From Pohlia nutans (taxonomy: Eukaryota; Streptophyta; Bryopsida; Bryales; Mniaceae), in the NCBI GenBank assembly GCA_022496805.1, contig CM040102.1, positions 21,855,955 to 21,919,954 on the forward strand: 64,000 nt of DNA, given 5' to 3'. Position numbers and translations under genes: made by a program. Below, one piece after another: positions 1 to 13,219 of this stretch. Position 1 is the stretch's first letter, and each line of letters starts with the position of its first letter. The notes beneath the pieces were generated by a model. That model was given only the letters and a program-made list of their open reading frames with translations, searched no databases and was not told the origin of the DNA.

Positions 1-336
1 GGAAAGAAGGGAAAGATGGGAAGGGAGAAAGATTAGAAAGGGGAAAAATTCCCAAGCCAAAGGTAGAAAGTTGAGAAGGGAAATTGGGCAAAAGAAAAAG
101 GCATAAGGGATAAGGGTGGGAAAGGGGAAGATAAATCTATAGCTCCCTTTTGCAGCTACAAGGTTCTATTGGTAAACTTGAACATAGATTTGATTAACAT
201 AACACTCAATGTTTTTGTGTTGTTTTCGCACATATGTGTCCTTACACTATTATCATGTGTGATAGTCTTGTTGACACTAGTTGTTGGATTCCAATCATGA
301 GGTTGGCGATTGGATTTCACACCCAAAGTATATGGC
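1..336. other. Gene-free AT-rich leader with purine-rich edge
   Basis: The first 130 bases are strongly purine-rich (many GGGAAAG/GGAAAA runs). The rest is ordinary AT-rich DNA. I see no open frame, RNA gene or recognisable repeat terminus before the element that begins near 337. Confidence 0.5.
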
Positions 337-905
337 TCAATCCCTAAACGTCCTCACCATGTCCAAATTTGGCAGTTTTGCAAAAATGCATTACAAAATG
401 CAACAGAGAGGGATATTTTGAACTTGATATATGAATAAAAAAAATTACATTATAGATTTTAGATTCTATTCATACGGTTAGATGTACAATTCTTACAACC
501 AATATTTCGTATAAAATTTGAAATTTGAAATTCAAAAATATTTAGTAATTCAATTACAAATAAGATATTGACAATTCGTGAATGAAATTTGTTGTGAATG
601 GTTGAAATATAATACTTTAAGTGTTGTGATTTTTGGAGATTTTTTGGTTTTTTAGTTTTACGAGTTTATTTTTTCAAGAGCACATTCAGACTAAAATCTT
701 TGAAATTTGTAATGAATCACTTCAACATGAAATGAGGCATAATATTTTCACAAATCATCCTTTTTCTAATCGGATCACACATGCATGAAAGCTATCTTGC
801 TATAGATTTTTTGTATTTCTTTTCTTTGCAATAAGTCATAGTAGGATGAAAAATCATGAATGAAATTGTACATCATTCAAAAAATAGTATGATTTTGCCA
901 TTGGT
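337..905 (+). repeat. Single arm of the TTAA/CCCCTAAACGTCC repeat family
   Basis: The sequence starts TCCCTAAACGTCCTCACC and is similar over about 560 bases to 45651-46230, and inverted to about 46460-47006, where it forms the two arms of a larger element. Here only one arm is present, and the preceding TTAA is degenerate (TCAA), so this is an old, solo or truncated copy. There is no coding capacity. Confidence 0.6.
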
Positions 906-1229
906 AAGTAGTCACCCTTCTGTGAAGCAACCTAGCCTTTCACATCTCTTTCAATTTCATTGCCTTTTCCTTTGTTACCGGTAGTGTTGAGAAAAGCAAA
1001 GCCTTAGTGGTTTCTAAGCTTCATTCACTAAGTCATTATCAACATTTTAAAAGTAAATGTCTTTTTAATTTCTTGAATGCATTTTTATATTAAATTAAAT
1101 GTTAAAACGTTTTAGGACATATATTGTTGCAAATCAATGACAAACCATTACACTTGTAATTAATATACTAAACATTTGAATGATTTGTAATTCAAAACTT
1201 AAATTCAAATTACATACATATACTTTTAT

Positions 1230-1640
1230 ACCACACTATGTGAAATTATATCAAATCATTCTACATGGTATCCTATTCAATCACACTACATGACATTCTT
1301 TCAAATCACACTATAGTAGTATAGTCATTTACTATCTACATCTTTTAGAATTATTATATGGGGAACCTGCAATTAATTAAACTACGATATTTACTTTTTT
1401 GAATAACATCTTGTTTTCTTTCAAATAATATCATATATTATTTCAAATCATACCACATATGTTATTTCAAATCACATAAGGTATTATTTCAAATCACATC
1501 ATATGTTGTTTAAGACAAATCAGATCACATTAAAGACATGTTCTTTCAAATCACACCACATGTCCTTTCAAATCATTCACACCGCATATTTTTTCAAATC
1601 ACACCACGTCGTGTTTTTTCAAACTATAAAAAACACTCTA
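1230..1640 (+). repeat. Diverged tandem repeat, unit about TTTCAAATCACACCACAT
   Basis: A run of imperfect 18-25-base units contains TTTCAAATCA(C/T)ACCACAT with variable spacers, at least a dozen copies. The 73-codon open frame inside it (1503-1724) is a by-product of the repeat and is not called as a gene. Confidence 0.6.
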
Positions 1641-2059
1641 CAAATCACACATATGTTCAATGACATCCATTTGTTTTCAATTGTTATTTTTGAGCATCGT
1701 TCCAAAAGTCACATAGAGTTTTGATCCCTTTCACAACACAAGATCAAAATTCACAAATATGTTTTTACAAATGGAAAATATAAAAGAGCAACAGCCAAAA
1801 AAAATGATTGGACACTAAGCTACAGTGACTCACAAAACCAAGTCGATGTTTGAATGTTTTTTGGTAAATAAGCAATGCCAACACATGGAGTGAATAATTA
1901 AATAAACATAAAATCACTTTAGAGAGTAGAAGTTTTATTGATTATTCACATAGGAATTGAAAAATAAACTACACATAATATATGGAAGGCTCACTCAAAT
2001 TTTGAAATCAAGACCCTCATGACTCAATTTTGGACTTGTGAGTCTATACACACTCAAAA

Positions 2060-3045
2060 TCAATTCACTTGCCCTTTGCATAAATAAATATATGCATGCT
2101 CTGATAGAGCTTCTCACACACTATGGAAGTGATAGAATGAAAAGTCTCAAACACACTTTCTCATAATTCTAGAAGACCCTTTGGAGGTGTTGAATAACGA
2201 TTGAGCTTTCATTTTAGTGTTGCCTATAGGTGCTTTGTAGGGTTTAGATTGGGTAATTGAGGGGGTCACTTTAAAGCATCAAAAGGTTGTTTGGATAACC
2301 ACTCTTTTATTGTTTTTGTTGTATTTTTAGAACTTTTGTTATGTTGAAAAAATGACTCTAAATGCATTCATGCCATACTTTGAAAAAAGTGCCATAGAGA
2401 TTGATCTCTAATATCTCACAATAGACATATTCATTCATTCTATCTTTTATTTTGCAAATCAAACCAGGTCCATCATACTCATGCAACTCCAAACCATTAT
2501 TGAACCTCCTTCGTGTTTTAGTGTTTTCCTCATTGTTCAATATGTAACACCGTCTTTGTCTCTAGCTCAACACCAATAATGACCATGTGAGCAAGAGGAT
2601 CGATCTTAGTCTCATTTTAAAAAACTACTCGCTTCCAATATGTAATGGTCTAATTCTCGTGAGATTTGGCAAAATCTAAACGAGCTTGAATGTTCTTATG
2701 TGAAAGAAGAGGCTTTTGATTCTTCACACTGGCTTCCTAACCTGCCAAATTTAATGTTCGTCGCTCAGTCTTAACACTAAATAATCTCATTAGCAAATTC
2801 CTACCTAACTAATTTGCATGTCTCAATCCTCCAATTGTCACCGCTCTCACACATGCCCTCCTCAAGTGGTCTAGAATTACTTTTGGTCTTCCTCCTACCA
2901 TAGTTTAGTATCAGGAAGTTTCTTTCAAATTCTTTCAACACTAGATTGACTAATAGTAAGCCATTTGGCTACTTTCCGTGTACTCCATCCCATTGTAGCA
3001 ATGATACTACACTATTCTAATTTTCATAAGACAATGGCCTTATCA
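2060..3045 (-). pseudogene. Tc1/mariner transposase relic
   Basis: On the minus strand, pieces in all three frames read in the order of a Tc1-type transposase. First comes a helix-turn-helix stretch (RKVAKWLTISQSSVERI, near 2990-2940). In the middle is the DGPGLICKIKDRMNEYVYC block, about 2475-2420, close to the 'G.G.L..I.G.MN...Y..IL' motif of the family. Near 2255-2225 lies a degraded LPNLNP, matching the PDLNP that precedes the last catalytic acid. Several in-frame stops and shifts show it is dead. The relic gives the window one autonomous DNA-transposon lineage; I did not find its terminal inverted repeats. Confidence 0.7.
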
Positions 3046-3499
3046 TAGTATGGAACAACTAAAAATGCAATGTATTATTTGAAAAGGAAAAGAGACACTC
3101 TTGCTTACTTACAACAATCGTTGTTGAATTGAAATTGTCTACTACATTGTCAATATATAGAAGAAGTGGAGGTGTAAACATGCGAGACTAAAAGTGAGTC
3201 AGTGAAAGACTCTTTTAAAATTAAATATCTCAACCACCTTTATAGATTTTTTATTAAAACTTCCATACATTAGTAGGCACTTAAATACATATCATCTATT
3301 CTTGATGACACCTCTAAATCCTCATTAATGCAATAAGTATTTCAAATTATACTAAACATGGACAAACAATAACTCGTTTTTGTAAGTCTATGTAATAGTT
3401 AGCTAAGTTAGGATTTCTTACTTTGACTTCAACCGAATCATGTATTTCTTGATCTTAACTCTTAGGCTTTGAGAGACCTTTTTTTGGCCGTTTTTTTAG

Positions 3500-3988
3500 G
3501 GTTGACCGAGGTCAAAATATAAAATTTTGAATAAAATAAAACAATTTTCTAATGGGAAATCAAATCATTGTTCAATCTAACTTGTATCATGCCAAATTAA
3601 GTTAAACTCCATCTAGGGGAGTTTTTTAAAAACAAACACTTCTACATTGTCCAATGTACAAAATTTACTATTTGGAAAAAGTGATGTTCTTTTCATCAAC
3701 TCTTTTCCTATTTTTTCTTTTTATGATGAAAATTAGAATTCTAACCAATGATGCCAATTTTTGAATTCTAATATTAAATAAAATGTAATTTTTGTGAAAT
3801 TATAAAGTTAATTCCTTCCAATTTCATTTAGTGAAGAGATAATAATATTTTTAGAAATTTGACCGCAAAGATCATTTTCAAATATCATGATTTGCATTTT
3901 TTTGGGTGGAATAAACTTCATCAAAGTTATGGAAGTCACATTTAATTATACATCTTAGTTTTGTCTATACCCCTTGGGCCTATAGGGG
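3500..3988 (+). repeat. Truncated TTAA element (540-bp family)
   Basis: Similar throughout to 24231-24770 and, inverted, to 47011-47552 (shared landmarks: the AAACTCCA(C/T)C block, the 'CTATTTGG..AAAGT' block, and CCTATAGGGG before TTAA at 3989-3992). The other terminus (GAGCGACC block) is absent, so this copy has lost one end. Non-coding. Confidence 0.6.
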
Positions 3989-4699
3989 TTAATTAAAATT
4001 GAATATGCAATTGGGGTTGGAAACAACCTGAATTGATCATTCACTGACCCCATCTACTTTATATAATGAAAAAATGATTCAAAATTAATTTTGATATAAA
4101 TTATTTCAAGACCTAGTTAACTTAGATTTATATAATAGATACTTGAAAGAAATTCTATTTGAACATGTTATTATTGATTATTTTGTGACATGATGTTAAT
4201 CTTTTATTTATTTATTTATGAAATTAAACTATACCATTTACAGATTACAATAGTATGTACGTGTTCTTGAAATTTGAACAAACCATTATTGGTTTATATC
4301 CATAAAATAGTTTACCGAAACATAAGTTGAGAATAGTGTTGAAAAGTAGTTATTTGGTCAATAGTTTGAAGGGTAAAAACAAACAATATTTTGTTCGAAT
4401 TTGATAATACACTCATATTGCTATAATCTATAAATGGATTTTAATTTCTAAAAATAATAATTAAGAAACACATGATCACTTGATCAATGATAATAGTATA
4501 TATGATATACTTAAAGAAAATTAACATAAAAGTCTTCTATGACTTGATTATCTAATTATCATTATTCAATATGAATTTATTTCAAGTTTTGACTAATTAA
4601 AGTATGTAATGGCAAAACTTGTCAAATTTACCATGCTTTCTTCCATAGATGGCTTTGCAAGTATTGAATTTTAGTTAGGTTTTATCACAATACCAATAA

Positions 4700-5890
4700 G
4701 GTAAACACAACTATGACCACCCAACACCTAGTTCCATCCTCATGTACTAGTAGTGTACATTCTAGAACACAAATGTATACAATTAGTAAATGAGAGCGAA
4801 ATTAATTGTTGGGTAGTAATAGGTATGTCTACCTCATTCTGAACATAGATTGGAACTCATAAGATAACCATTGGTGATAAAGGATACAGTAAGATGAACC
4901 AAGATATTGTTTTTGGTTGTCAAGGATAGACAAAAAATAATCATAAAAGACAGGTCTGAATGTTTAGGAAATCATTTTTTCAAAAAATTCACTTCCACTG
5001 GTATATGTTGAAAAAGTAAATCTTTAAAAATATCCACATAATTTAACATTTTTTAAATAGCAATTTTCCAAAATAAAATAAAATTTGTCATGATGTGCCA
5101 CCCCTGATGGCTGTATTTGGTAGTAAACCACTGAAGAATTTTTTGCCAAATACTTGACACAATTGAGATACAGACTGGAGCTGTTCTATATTGTTTCCCA
5201 GATGCTGTGAATTAGGTTATTGCACTACAAAGTACCAGATTTATACAAACTATACCATTATACATGGAAGGTAAGATTGGAAAAATATAATTGTAAAAGA
5301 GAAGCCCATCCTTGTAGAAAATGTATTTTTCAATTCTTTTTTATTTTCTATGGTGAAATAGAGAATCTTAACTAATATTCACATAATCTCATAAAAGAAT
5401 TCATATCATCTCTATAAAAGAATTATATATTAGGCATGAGCTACTGATCATGTCTTTCAAGTACGACATTCCATACATTTATTGCCGGCTACATTGAAAT
5501 TTATATCAAGTTTTATATCACGTTGTAACATTTTTACGTATAACAAATGTTTAAGTGTGTTAAGGACTAAATCGTACACAACTTTATACTAATTGATTTT
5601 ATTTTCAAAGAGTTGAAAAATGATACTTTTTCATAGCTAAAATGAAACAAAATTAGTATTACTTTTGTCGACAACAATTGCATAGAAAAGTGTACTTTAG
5701 CAAAGATTTGCTCAAACTTGGAAAAATAAAGCTACAATATCACAATGTTCACATTGAGCATAGACATAACATTCACACTGAGCATAGACATAACCCATTA
5801 CGACCAAACACTCAATTCTGCCCTCATGTACAAATGGTGTACGTTCTAGATTATAAATGTACACCCCTAGTACACGAGGGTAGAATTGTT
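4700..5890. other. Gene-free stretch with two related hairpins
   Basis: Two similar imperfect palindromes lie at 4733-4793 and 5820-5881: CCTCATGTAC...GGTGTAC facing GTACACC...GTACACGAGGG in the second copy. Just before the second there is a short tandem (CATTGAGCATAGACATAA, 5750-5792). The 75-codon frame over it is not convincing. No gene is seen. Confidence 0.45.
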
Positions 5891-6694
5891 AAATGGAGTT
5901 TTTAAAATCCTTTGGTCGTCTTAATGGCAGGGGGATTAAATTGTCCCCTATTTTGAACTTGTTAAGAATCACCTAAAACAGTAACCCCCTCCTCCTATGA
6001 TTTAAAAAGAAATTAAAATTCGTAGGAGGTCCCTAAAGCAATTTGGGGTTGAAGGCCTCAAACTCCTAAATAAATAAATAAATTCCATTTTGGACACCCC
6101 AGGGTGCTGAAAATCAAATAAAAAATAAAAAATGGGACCCTCACATGAACAGCGGCCATTTTAAACATCCAGTTGTTCAATTGGTGGAAAGGGGTATGTT
6201 TACCTTGAAGGTTGAGTTTCCTCTTATGGTACATTTGACAGCCTGGTGTTAAAATTGAATCTCCATGTCATGATTGTGAGGGCCACGGCACCCTGAACCA
6301 ACCACAAGATGGAATGTGGCACTTTTGAATACTTTCAGGAATACTAGAGGAATTGAGACTGAAAATTCAAATCACTGTAGAACTGAAAGAGAATTTTCCA
6401 TCAATCCAATTCGGAAAATAAAAACCTAATCCATATACCATTAAATTCTACAAGAAAGCACCGTGCAAGAGACCTTTTCTTTCTAGAAGACCCCTTTTAT
6501 TCTTTCATATGTAAAGTAGGGCCAATAAAATTACAAAATTGTATGACTACAACTAGATACCTTCACTTTAAATTCAATCATAAACAATGCTTATGTTAAA
6601 ACGTGTATGTCCTTTTTATAAAAAAACTACTTCTATTAAAAGTGTATGCGCAAGGGTTGATGATTGCCAATCTCCTTCAATTCACAGCAGGAAA

Positions 6695-6887
6695 CACTAG
6701 TAGCAGATCTGTCGTTTCTCATTCCTCATTTTGTGGGAACAGTGAACAATACCGGAATATTATACCTATATTTTTGTCTTCTTGTGACCAAAACTACTCA
6801 CCAACATTGACACAACCTATGTGCCTGGCGCGGTTTCATTTCTTTTTCATTTATAATAAGTGAAAAGCAACACATTTCCTACTAGTG
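6695..6887 (+). mobile_element. CACTA-like non-autonomous element, copy 1
   Basis: The termini are CACTAGTAG (6695) and its complement CTACTAGTG (ending 6887), 193 bases apart. Each is flanked by AAA, consistent with the 3-base target duplication of CACTA elements. The interior (TTCTTGTGACCAAAAC block) is shared with 8913-9418 and 35475-35663. A/T-only flanks make the target duplication weak evidence. Confidence 0.55.
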
Positions 6888-7439
6888 AAACTTCAAAAAC
6901 TACATGATAAGAGAGTAGATGATTGTCAAGTCCATGAAATTCACAACCCAGATTTATAATCAGAATTTGGTGTCATTGTACTGTACATGCACTTTGGTGT
7001 CACATGCATTTTTCACATTGCACGTGCACTTTGAACAAGGAATCACTTACTTATGACGACTGTGGAAAGGTCTCAAAACCCAAGGCAACGCTGGCTATGG
7101 TTTATTCAGATGGTAATCCGCATGCATCCATGCTCCTGCAAAGCTCAGAACAAAAACACTCAACATTCAATACAGGAGTGACCACCATTAGGGTTTAGGG
7201 TTTACGCTCAAAACGAGGTTATGGTCCATTCACATTTGGTGTTGGGAGTGGTGTTTAGTCTTGTCTGAAGGTGAACCAAAATTCATTCGAAACACTCTTA
7301 CAGAACAAGTGCTAATATCTGTGCTCAGATGTGGGTTGAGAATTTTTTTTTGGAGAAATTGTGTGCTAAAAAGCATCGCCATGGATGCAGTTGTACACAA
7401 AGGGCAAAACTACACTACCAGCATTCCATAGTCGTTTAA

Positions 7440-7674
7440 CCCCTCAAGGACAACAAACTCATAATTTTAAAATGACAAATTCAATTGATTATATTTTGAA
7501 AAACATGATTTGGATGAGACCAAATTTTATATCACAAGAATTAGTGAAGAACATAGTAAGTGTTGATAAAAAGCAATAGCTTTGAACAGAAAAAAAAAAA
7601 CCTCTAAAATGGACACAGGAGACGTCCTCAAAACTACATGAAAAGTCAATTTAGGCTTCTTGATCATTTAGGGG
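7440..7674 (+). mobile_element. TTAA-flanked short element, 231-235 bp family
   Basis: Starts CCCCTCAAGGACAA directly after TTAA (7436-7439) and ends TCATTTAGGGG before TAAA. The interior resembles 30568-30798 (shared GAACATAGTAAGTGTTGAT-type block) and, inverted, 28115-28345. It is non-autonomous with no coding capacity. Confidence 0.65.
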
Positions 7675-7679
7675 TAAAA

Positions 7680-8912
7680 ACGAAGCTCCTAAGGTGAGTT
7701 TTCCCTCTATTCTCTATTGTGGATACGCAAAATCTTGTGTATACAACAAGCAAAAAAAATTCAGTGTGCAAGTGAATAATGCAAACTGTGACACAAACTA
7801 AACACTAAACGCTTCGATGGAATTGTTTAGGTTCCAACCTGAGATTTTATAGTTATGTGACTCTCGGAGGAGTGAACTCTACATTATGTTTGAGAATCAC
7901 CTGCATTCATGACCTCCTCTATGTGCACAAGGGGTTGTATGTCTTAGAAACCTTTGTATACAAATCTATTCCGTCCTAAATATATGATCAATGTAAGTAT
8001 ACATCAATATTTTCAGCTCTAAACATGTTTATTGTATGTATACGTAATATGACAATGTTCAAATTAATATCCCTTCTGTGCACTCACGTATATACTTGTA
8101 CTTACGTATATACTTGTACTTGTTTAGTACAATGCACCCCCAGGATGTGACATTCCTTCACAAAAAACTAGGTTACATACTCTTCTCCGATTATGGTCGT
8201 GCATGAGAGTTTCCAATGCAAGAAAAATCCTAAAATTGTGTAACCTTGAAACCTTGAAAGCATCACCATACTTGTTACTCTTCAAGCAAAAGCACATTCC
8301 ATAGCCATGTTTCTCTCTTGTCTCTATTATGGCATACAACAAGCTAAATCTATCATCATCACCACCGTGTGCAAGTGAATGATGGAAACGAAGTGCCTGA
8401 AATCATTCACACTAGTGAGGCTTTTACCCTAGGGAGTGCAGTCTTCAAGTATTGTAAATATACACGTGCGTGTACAAGAAGGGCATTTTTGAGAACAAGC
8501 ATGTACAAAATGTATGTATGGGAGACATATTGCAACGAGCAGGAAGTAAATATACATATAAATATCTCATTTTTAGCCCCTTTGTACATATGGAAATGTA
8601 TTTTGAGGTTGTGAGATTTGTACATATATTGCTGATCTTAGCACAAAAAAAATGTATACATGGGTGTTTAAGTAAGGGGATGCACGCGCGTGATTTAATG
8701 AATAGTGTACTCCCTGAGGCTTTGACCTTTTACATTCAAGAACAAAGAGAGCACCCGTGTCTTTCACATCCGAGACTTGGACATGAGCTGCTGTCTTTGC
8801 ATGTTTGCTCAAGTTATGCACAAGTGAATGTGATCAGGAATATGACACCTGATCAATGTACGTGCCTTTGCATATGTTTCTTCCAATTTCTCTAAAAGAA
8901 AGTCTACAATTT
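7680..8912. other. Gene-free stretch
   Basis: Several overlapping small frames occur here on both strands (for example 8470-8895, +), but none shows a recognisable domain, splice context or codon pattern. A short direct repeat (ACGTATATACTTGTACTT twice, 8086-8122) and two diverged copies of a TGTGCAAGTGAAT block (about 7765 and 8367) are the only structure I see. Confidence 0.4.
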
Positions 8913-9418
8913 CACTAGTAGGAAATGTGTCGTTTTTCACTTGCTATAAATGATTAAGGAATGAAATTGCGCCAAGCACATGGGTTGTGTTAATGCTGGT
9001 GACTGGTTTTGGTCACAAGAGAAATTAATATAAGTATAGTATTTAACCACTATTCAATGTTCCCACAAAGTTAAATACTCCCTCCGTCCCAAAGTTATTG
9101 TCCAACTTGATTGCTTGGTATTTCTTTGAGCCAATTTCATTGATCATATTGTAAGAAACATGATTAAAAAAGGTTCCAAATTATGTCACTAGAATGATTA
9201 AAGAATATTGCATGTGTTCATTGCAACCTAAATAAAATTAGCCACAAGGAAGTATTTTTTGACCTACTTAAAAAAGCACTTTCAAACATGACTTTCAAAC
9301 ATGACAACAACTTTGGGACGGAGGGAGTACTATACTTATGTTAATTTCTCTTGTGACCAAAACCAGTCACCAGCATTAACAAAGTGGGGAATGAAAAACG
9401 ACAGGTCTACTACTAGCG
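8913..9418 (+). mobile_element. CACTA-like element, copy 2, split by a nested Stowaway
   Basis: Termini CACTAGTAG (8913) and CTACTAGCG (ending 9418), flanked by TTT on each side. The two halves match copies at 6695-6887 and 35475-35663; the interruption is the Stowaway element at 9078-9327, so this copy is the older insertion. Confidence 0.6.
9078..9327. mobile_element. Stowaway (Tc1/mariner-type) MITE
   Basis: The 250-base element has inverted termini CTCCCTCCGTCCCAAAGTT and AACTTTGGGACGGAGGGAG and is flanked by TA on both sides (9076-9077, 9328-9329). CTCCCTCCGTCCC is the well-known plant Stowaway terminus. It has no coding capacity and is nested in the CACTA-like element. Confidence 0.9.
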
Positions 9419-9429
9419 TTTTAATTATA

Positions 9430-11030
9430 TGTGCAAAACCTCAGACAACATCATACTTAGGAGTATGTTTCAAGACCACGAAACGGTTTCATTTGTTTCC
9501 CTGTCTACCAAATCCCAAATCCAGAGTGGTCTATTTCAGTGATTTTTTTTCCAATTTTTCCTCGTAGCCAGGTTTTTCTCCAATACTCATGTAATATAGG
9601 GGTGACACCATGTTGATGTCTAGATAACACTTGGGCAAAATTTGGCTATAGACTGTAATACTTTCTGCTATTTTTTCTTCCCTGTTTCCAAAAACCCTTT
9701 ATGAAAATTAATTAGCCACGAAATTGGAGTGGAGAAAATTGACTAAATATTGCATAAAAAGAAATCACTCGTCTATTTGATTCAGTTTTCCATTACCAGA
9801 CTTATTTGTTTGTTAGTAAGTGTATTTTCAATATGACTTTTCATTCTGGTTTTACTTTGTTTTGTATAAATTACTCTTAGACTGGGGGGAATTTCGTTCC
9901 ACTGCCAGCGCGTGCTAGATTGGTGTAAGATCGTGTTGTTCATGGGTGTAATTCTCATGAATATTTGTGGTGCAGGTCAGTCTACAGTTCCAAAAGTATT
10001 AGAAATTAAGCAGTCCATGGGCCCAAGTCCGTATACATTTTCTGGCATGACATAATTCTGTATGTACCTTGGGGATAGCCCTGTGATCGCTTCCTCGTGG
10101 ATCTTCTTCTGGTGAAGATTTTAGAGATTTTTTTGGGACCCAGAGAAACACAGCTATGACTAATAATTTCATGGGAGGGTGCCCAGAGTAGGAAATGGAG
10201 ATTGAGATGGAGATTGAGATTGCCAGAGGGGTTGTTTATGAAAAGGTACAAGTTAACTTCATACCAGTGGTCTGATGAAAAATCAGGGTTTATATGAAAA
10301 ATTGAGAATATCTAATAATTCGAGGGTTCATCCACAAAAATCAGCCAATTCCTCTCATGTCTAACAATGGAGTCCTGAAGCTAGGACTGAGCTGCTGTGT
10401 TGATAGGTCTATTGAATTCTACAAGCTTGCACAATAGCCTACTCACCTCAGATTGGTTGTGGCAGCTTCAGATTGGTTGTAAGCAGTACAGTAACAACCC
10501 GTAATGTATTTTCCTATGCACACAATGTTCGTAGTGTATTTCAAATCTTTGTAGAGAACTCCTCCTCATCTATTTCTATTTTCAATTCTTCATAGTGTAC
10601 TCTTCAAAATAAGACTCTATTAATGTGTGTCATATACAATGTTGTAGGCTATGCTAAATAGAGTACATTAGAAGATTTGCAGGACTTAACCCCTTTTAAC
10701 CCCCGTAGCATTGGGTTTCTTAATTTGGAATTTTATTTTATGAAGACATTAGCCCCCAAAAATGATCCACTTGCCCCCCCCGAAAGTACATTAACCCGGG
10801 CTAAAGTTTGAGGGTTTAGACCCCATTATTAGGGGATTACCCCCCATTGGCCCATTAGCCCCAAGGCTAACACTCCGAAATCTTCCTAGCTACAATGTAC
10901 TCCATGGGCTCGCCACGTCATGTAGTGAGTGCATGTTACCACCTGGTCATTTTGCGACTCAGAGATAGCATGCACTTGCTAAATGCCGTAGCAAAGCCCA
11001 TGGTGTACTCTATCTAGTACAAGGACTCCC
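9430..11030. other. Gene-free stretch, C-rich block and simple repeats
   Basis: Nothing convincing was found as a gene. A GAGATT/GAGATG hexamer repeat lies at about 10197-10222. A C-rich block with repeated TTAACCCC/TTAGCCCC motifs lies at 10686-10868; it resembles the ends of the TTAA elements but lacks a clean partner end. A possible last exon after GTGCAG (about 9976) could not be tied to other exons. Confidence 0.4.
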
Positions 11031-11034
11031 TTGG

Positions 11035-11405
11035 AACTGTGCACAATGCACATGTAAGACTATCCTTTTGGTCAGTAACCTGAGATTGCGTTATGTTCCC
11101 TGAAGGCTAAACCCTTACCTACATCAAACTTTAAAGCCTCATCTGTAAGCCTGAACCTTCAATTCTAGTTGTTGTCTCCATTGAAGATTGCGAAACTGTA
11201 AAGGTACTACGGTATTCCATGACCATGCTAAATTTCACAAGCACAGAACTGTGCATAATGCACATACAGTAATATGACGATCCTTTTGGTTAAAAGCCTT
11301 CAGGAGCTTGCGTTATGTACATTGATCAAACCCTAAAACCATAAACCCTTACCTGCATCAAACTCTAAAGCCTCGTCTGTAAGCCACAAGCCTCAATTCT
11401 CCGTC
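11035..11405 (+). repeat. Direct duplication of about 150 bp
   Basis: The segments 11035-11180 and 11246-11405 share the order AACTGTGCA(C/T)AATGCACAT, ATCCTTTTGGT, TTGCGTTATGT, CCTTACCT(A/G)CATCAAACT and CCTC(A/G)TCTGTAAGCC. They are separated by about 65 bases. No gene is seen in either copy. Confidence 0.6.
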
Positions 11406-11639
11406 TTCAATTCTCACACGAAGCTCTCCCACCGCTCACTTAGAAATTGTGTTTCTTTTTATATGTTTCCATGCAGTTTGTTGAAGTCATTGGCCACTGC
11501 TTGATGTGACCAAAATGGATTAGCCTTTTGAATCGAAATAATAGAGTTATCGGTAAAGTTGAGCAAGAAATTTCACTAGTGGAAAGACAAGCTAGAACTG
11601 GATTTTAAGCTTGAAAAGCAGCAAAAACAAGTTTTGGCT

Positions 11640-11900
11640 TTATTTAATTTTGAACAATAACAACGCAAGGCATTGTCAAAGAGATTAGAACATTGAACCT
11701 CCCCAATGCTAAAGAAACTCCCCCATTCCTCACTCGAGTGCCCAAAGGAGATTCTCCACGTACCCCCACACCAAGCAAATGCTCATCCACACTAAGCAAG
11801 CCGGCGGTTCATGTCAGAATTGAACGATGAAAGTTATTTAGTACAAAACCTTTGGTCAAGAGAGAGGCTGCCTGACTGCCCAAAATACTAGAGACCCCTA
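11640..11900 (-). pseudogene. Possible copia 3' pol remnant
   Basis: The minus strand reads QAASLLTKGFVLNNF and then further sequence with stops. This is reminiscent of the '(Q)LADI.TK.L' segment at the end of copia RNase H. The match is short and the frame is broken, so this is a weak call. Confidence 0.25.
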
Positions 11901-13219
11901 TGCAAAACAACAAGAGAACACACATTTCGTTACAATTGGACGACACTTTGTTAAAACTAAACTCCAAACTAAAAAAGTAATAGAAAGTGTTCTCCTTCTC
12001 AATAGAGATAGGTCTTCAATTTTTCTATAGTGTTCTTGTTCCACAAAATGTGTGTTAGTATTGTTGTCAAAATCGTGATACATTATCAAAATCCTAATTA
12101 TAATCTATTGAGGGAATGCCCATATTTGTACATTGACAGAAAAGTGAAATTGCATCCAATGGACGTATGGAATATGGTGGGATCCACCATTTGAAATATT
12201 TATTACCTCCATAATATGATAAATGTAGGGTCTCAAAGAATTGCATTATTAAATGTCATAGTCATATTATCGAGGGAGTTTAGAACTAGAAAAGTTTGAA
12301 AATCGAGAAAAGTGCCACATTAGCAAGATTATCATATTTTTGAGGTTAGACTGTATTGATATAAAAGTAAAATGTCTTTAATTATATTAAAATAATAGAC
12401 TGAAAGTAAACATGAATTCCATGTAGAATCGTCTTTGTGATCACACACATACATACATATATTTAAAAACACCCTCCCCCAGTGTACAAGTTCCGGTAGA
12501 TAGAAGTAAATTAGTCCATCTAGGCTTGGGGGGGATTAGTAACATATATGTAGTTCAACCACATGGTTTAAGAGGGTATTTGAATGGGACTATCACATAA
12601 TTAGAATACTCAAGGCATATTATATAATATAATATTATAGATATATTCCAAGTAGATTCTTGAATAATTTTTTATTTGAAGCGGGACTTGTAGCATCCTA
12701 TATTACATATAAAATTTTATGGTTTAGTAGATTTTTTTTGTCTCCCATGAATAAAATGTACCCTAAAGTTTAACTCACCTGGTTTCCTACTTTTGGCATG
12801 GTCACCTTCTTGAGCATCCAATGGATTTTCCTTTAGGGATTTTTTCGTAATTCTAGTCTCGGGGAACGTGAATGCCAAATTGAGGAAGTGAGGAGTATCA
12901 CTACATGAAGAAGTGTGAACGTATATAGGAGAAACTAAAACCCATGTAGAAATTTTCTTGTCCCCTAAATGCCTTGGCCTATAAACAAGGAATCATGTTT
13001 TACATGTCACATTCAAATTTGCCACTGTAAATAATATAAAAATTCAAATTTATATTTTTAGTAGATGAAGCCATGTGTCTACTAAAAATCATGATTTTCA
13101 AGTGCTTGTAAATAAAACTCATATAAATTACAAAATATATTCAAAAATTCCGATTCTATTACCAGAGGTGTAAATTAAATTGAAGATGGACACATGCATA
13201 TAATACATGAACATACTAA

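Noticed and set aside
8470..8895. 141-codon plus-strand frame
   Set aside because: Overlapped by equally long frames on both strands, no domain, no splice context, cysteine/histidine spacing irregular.
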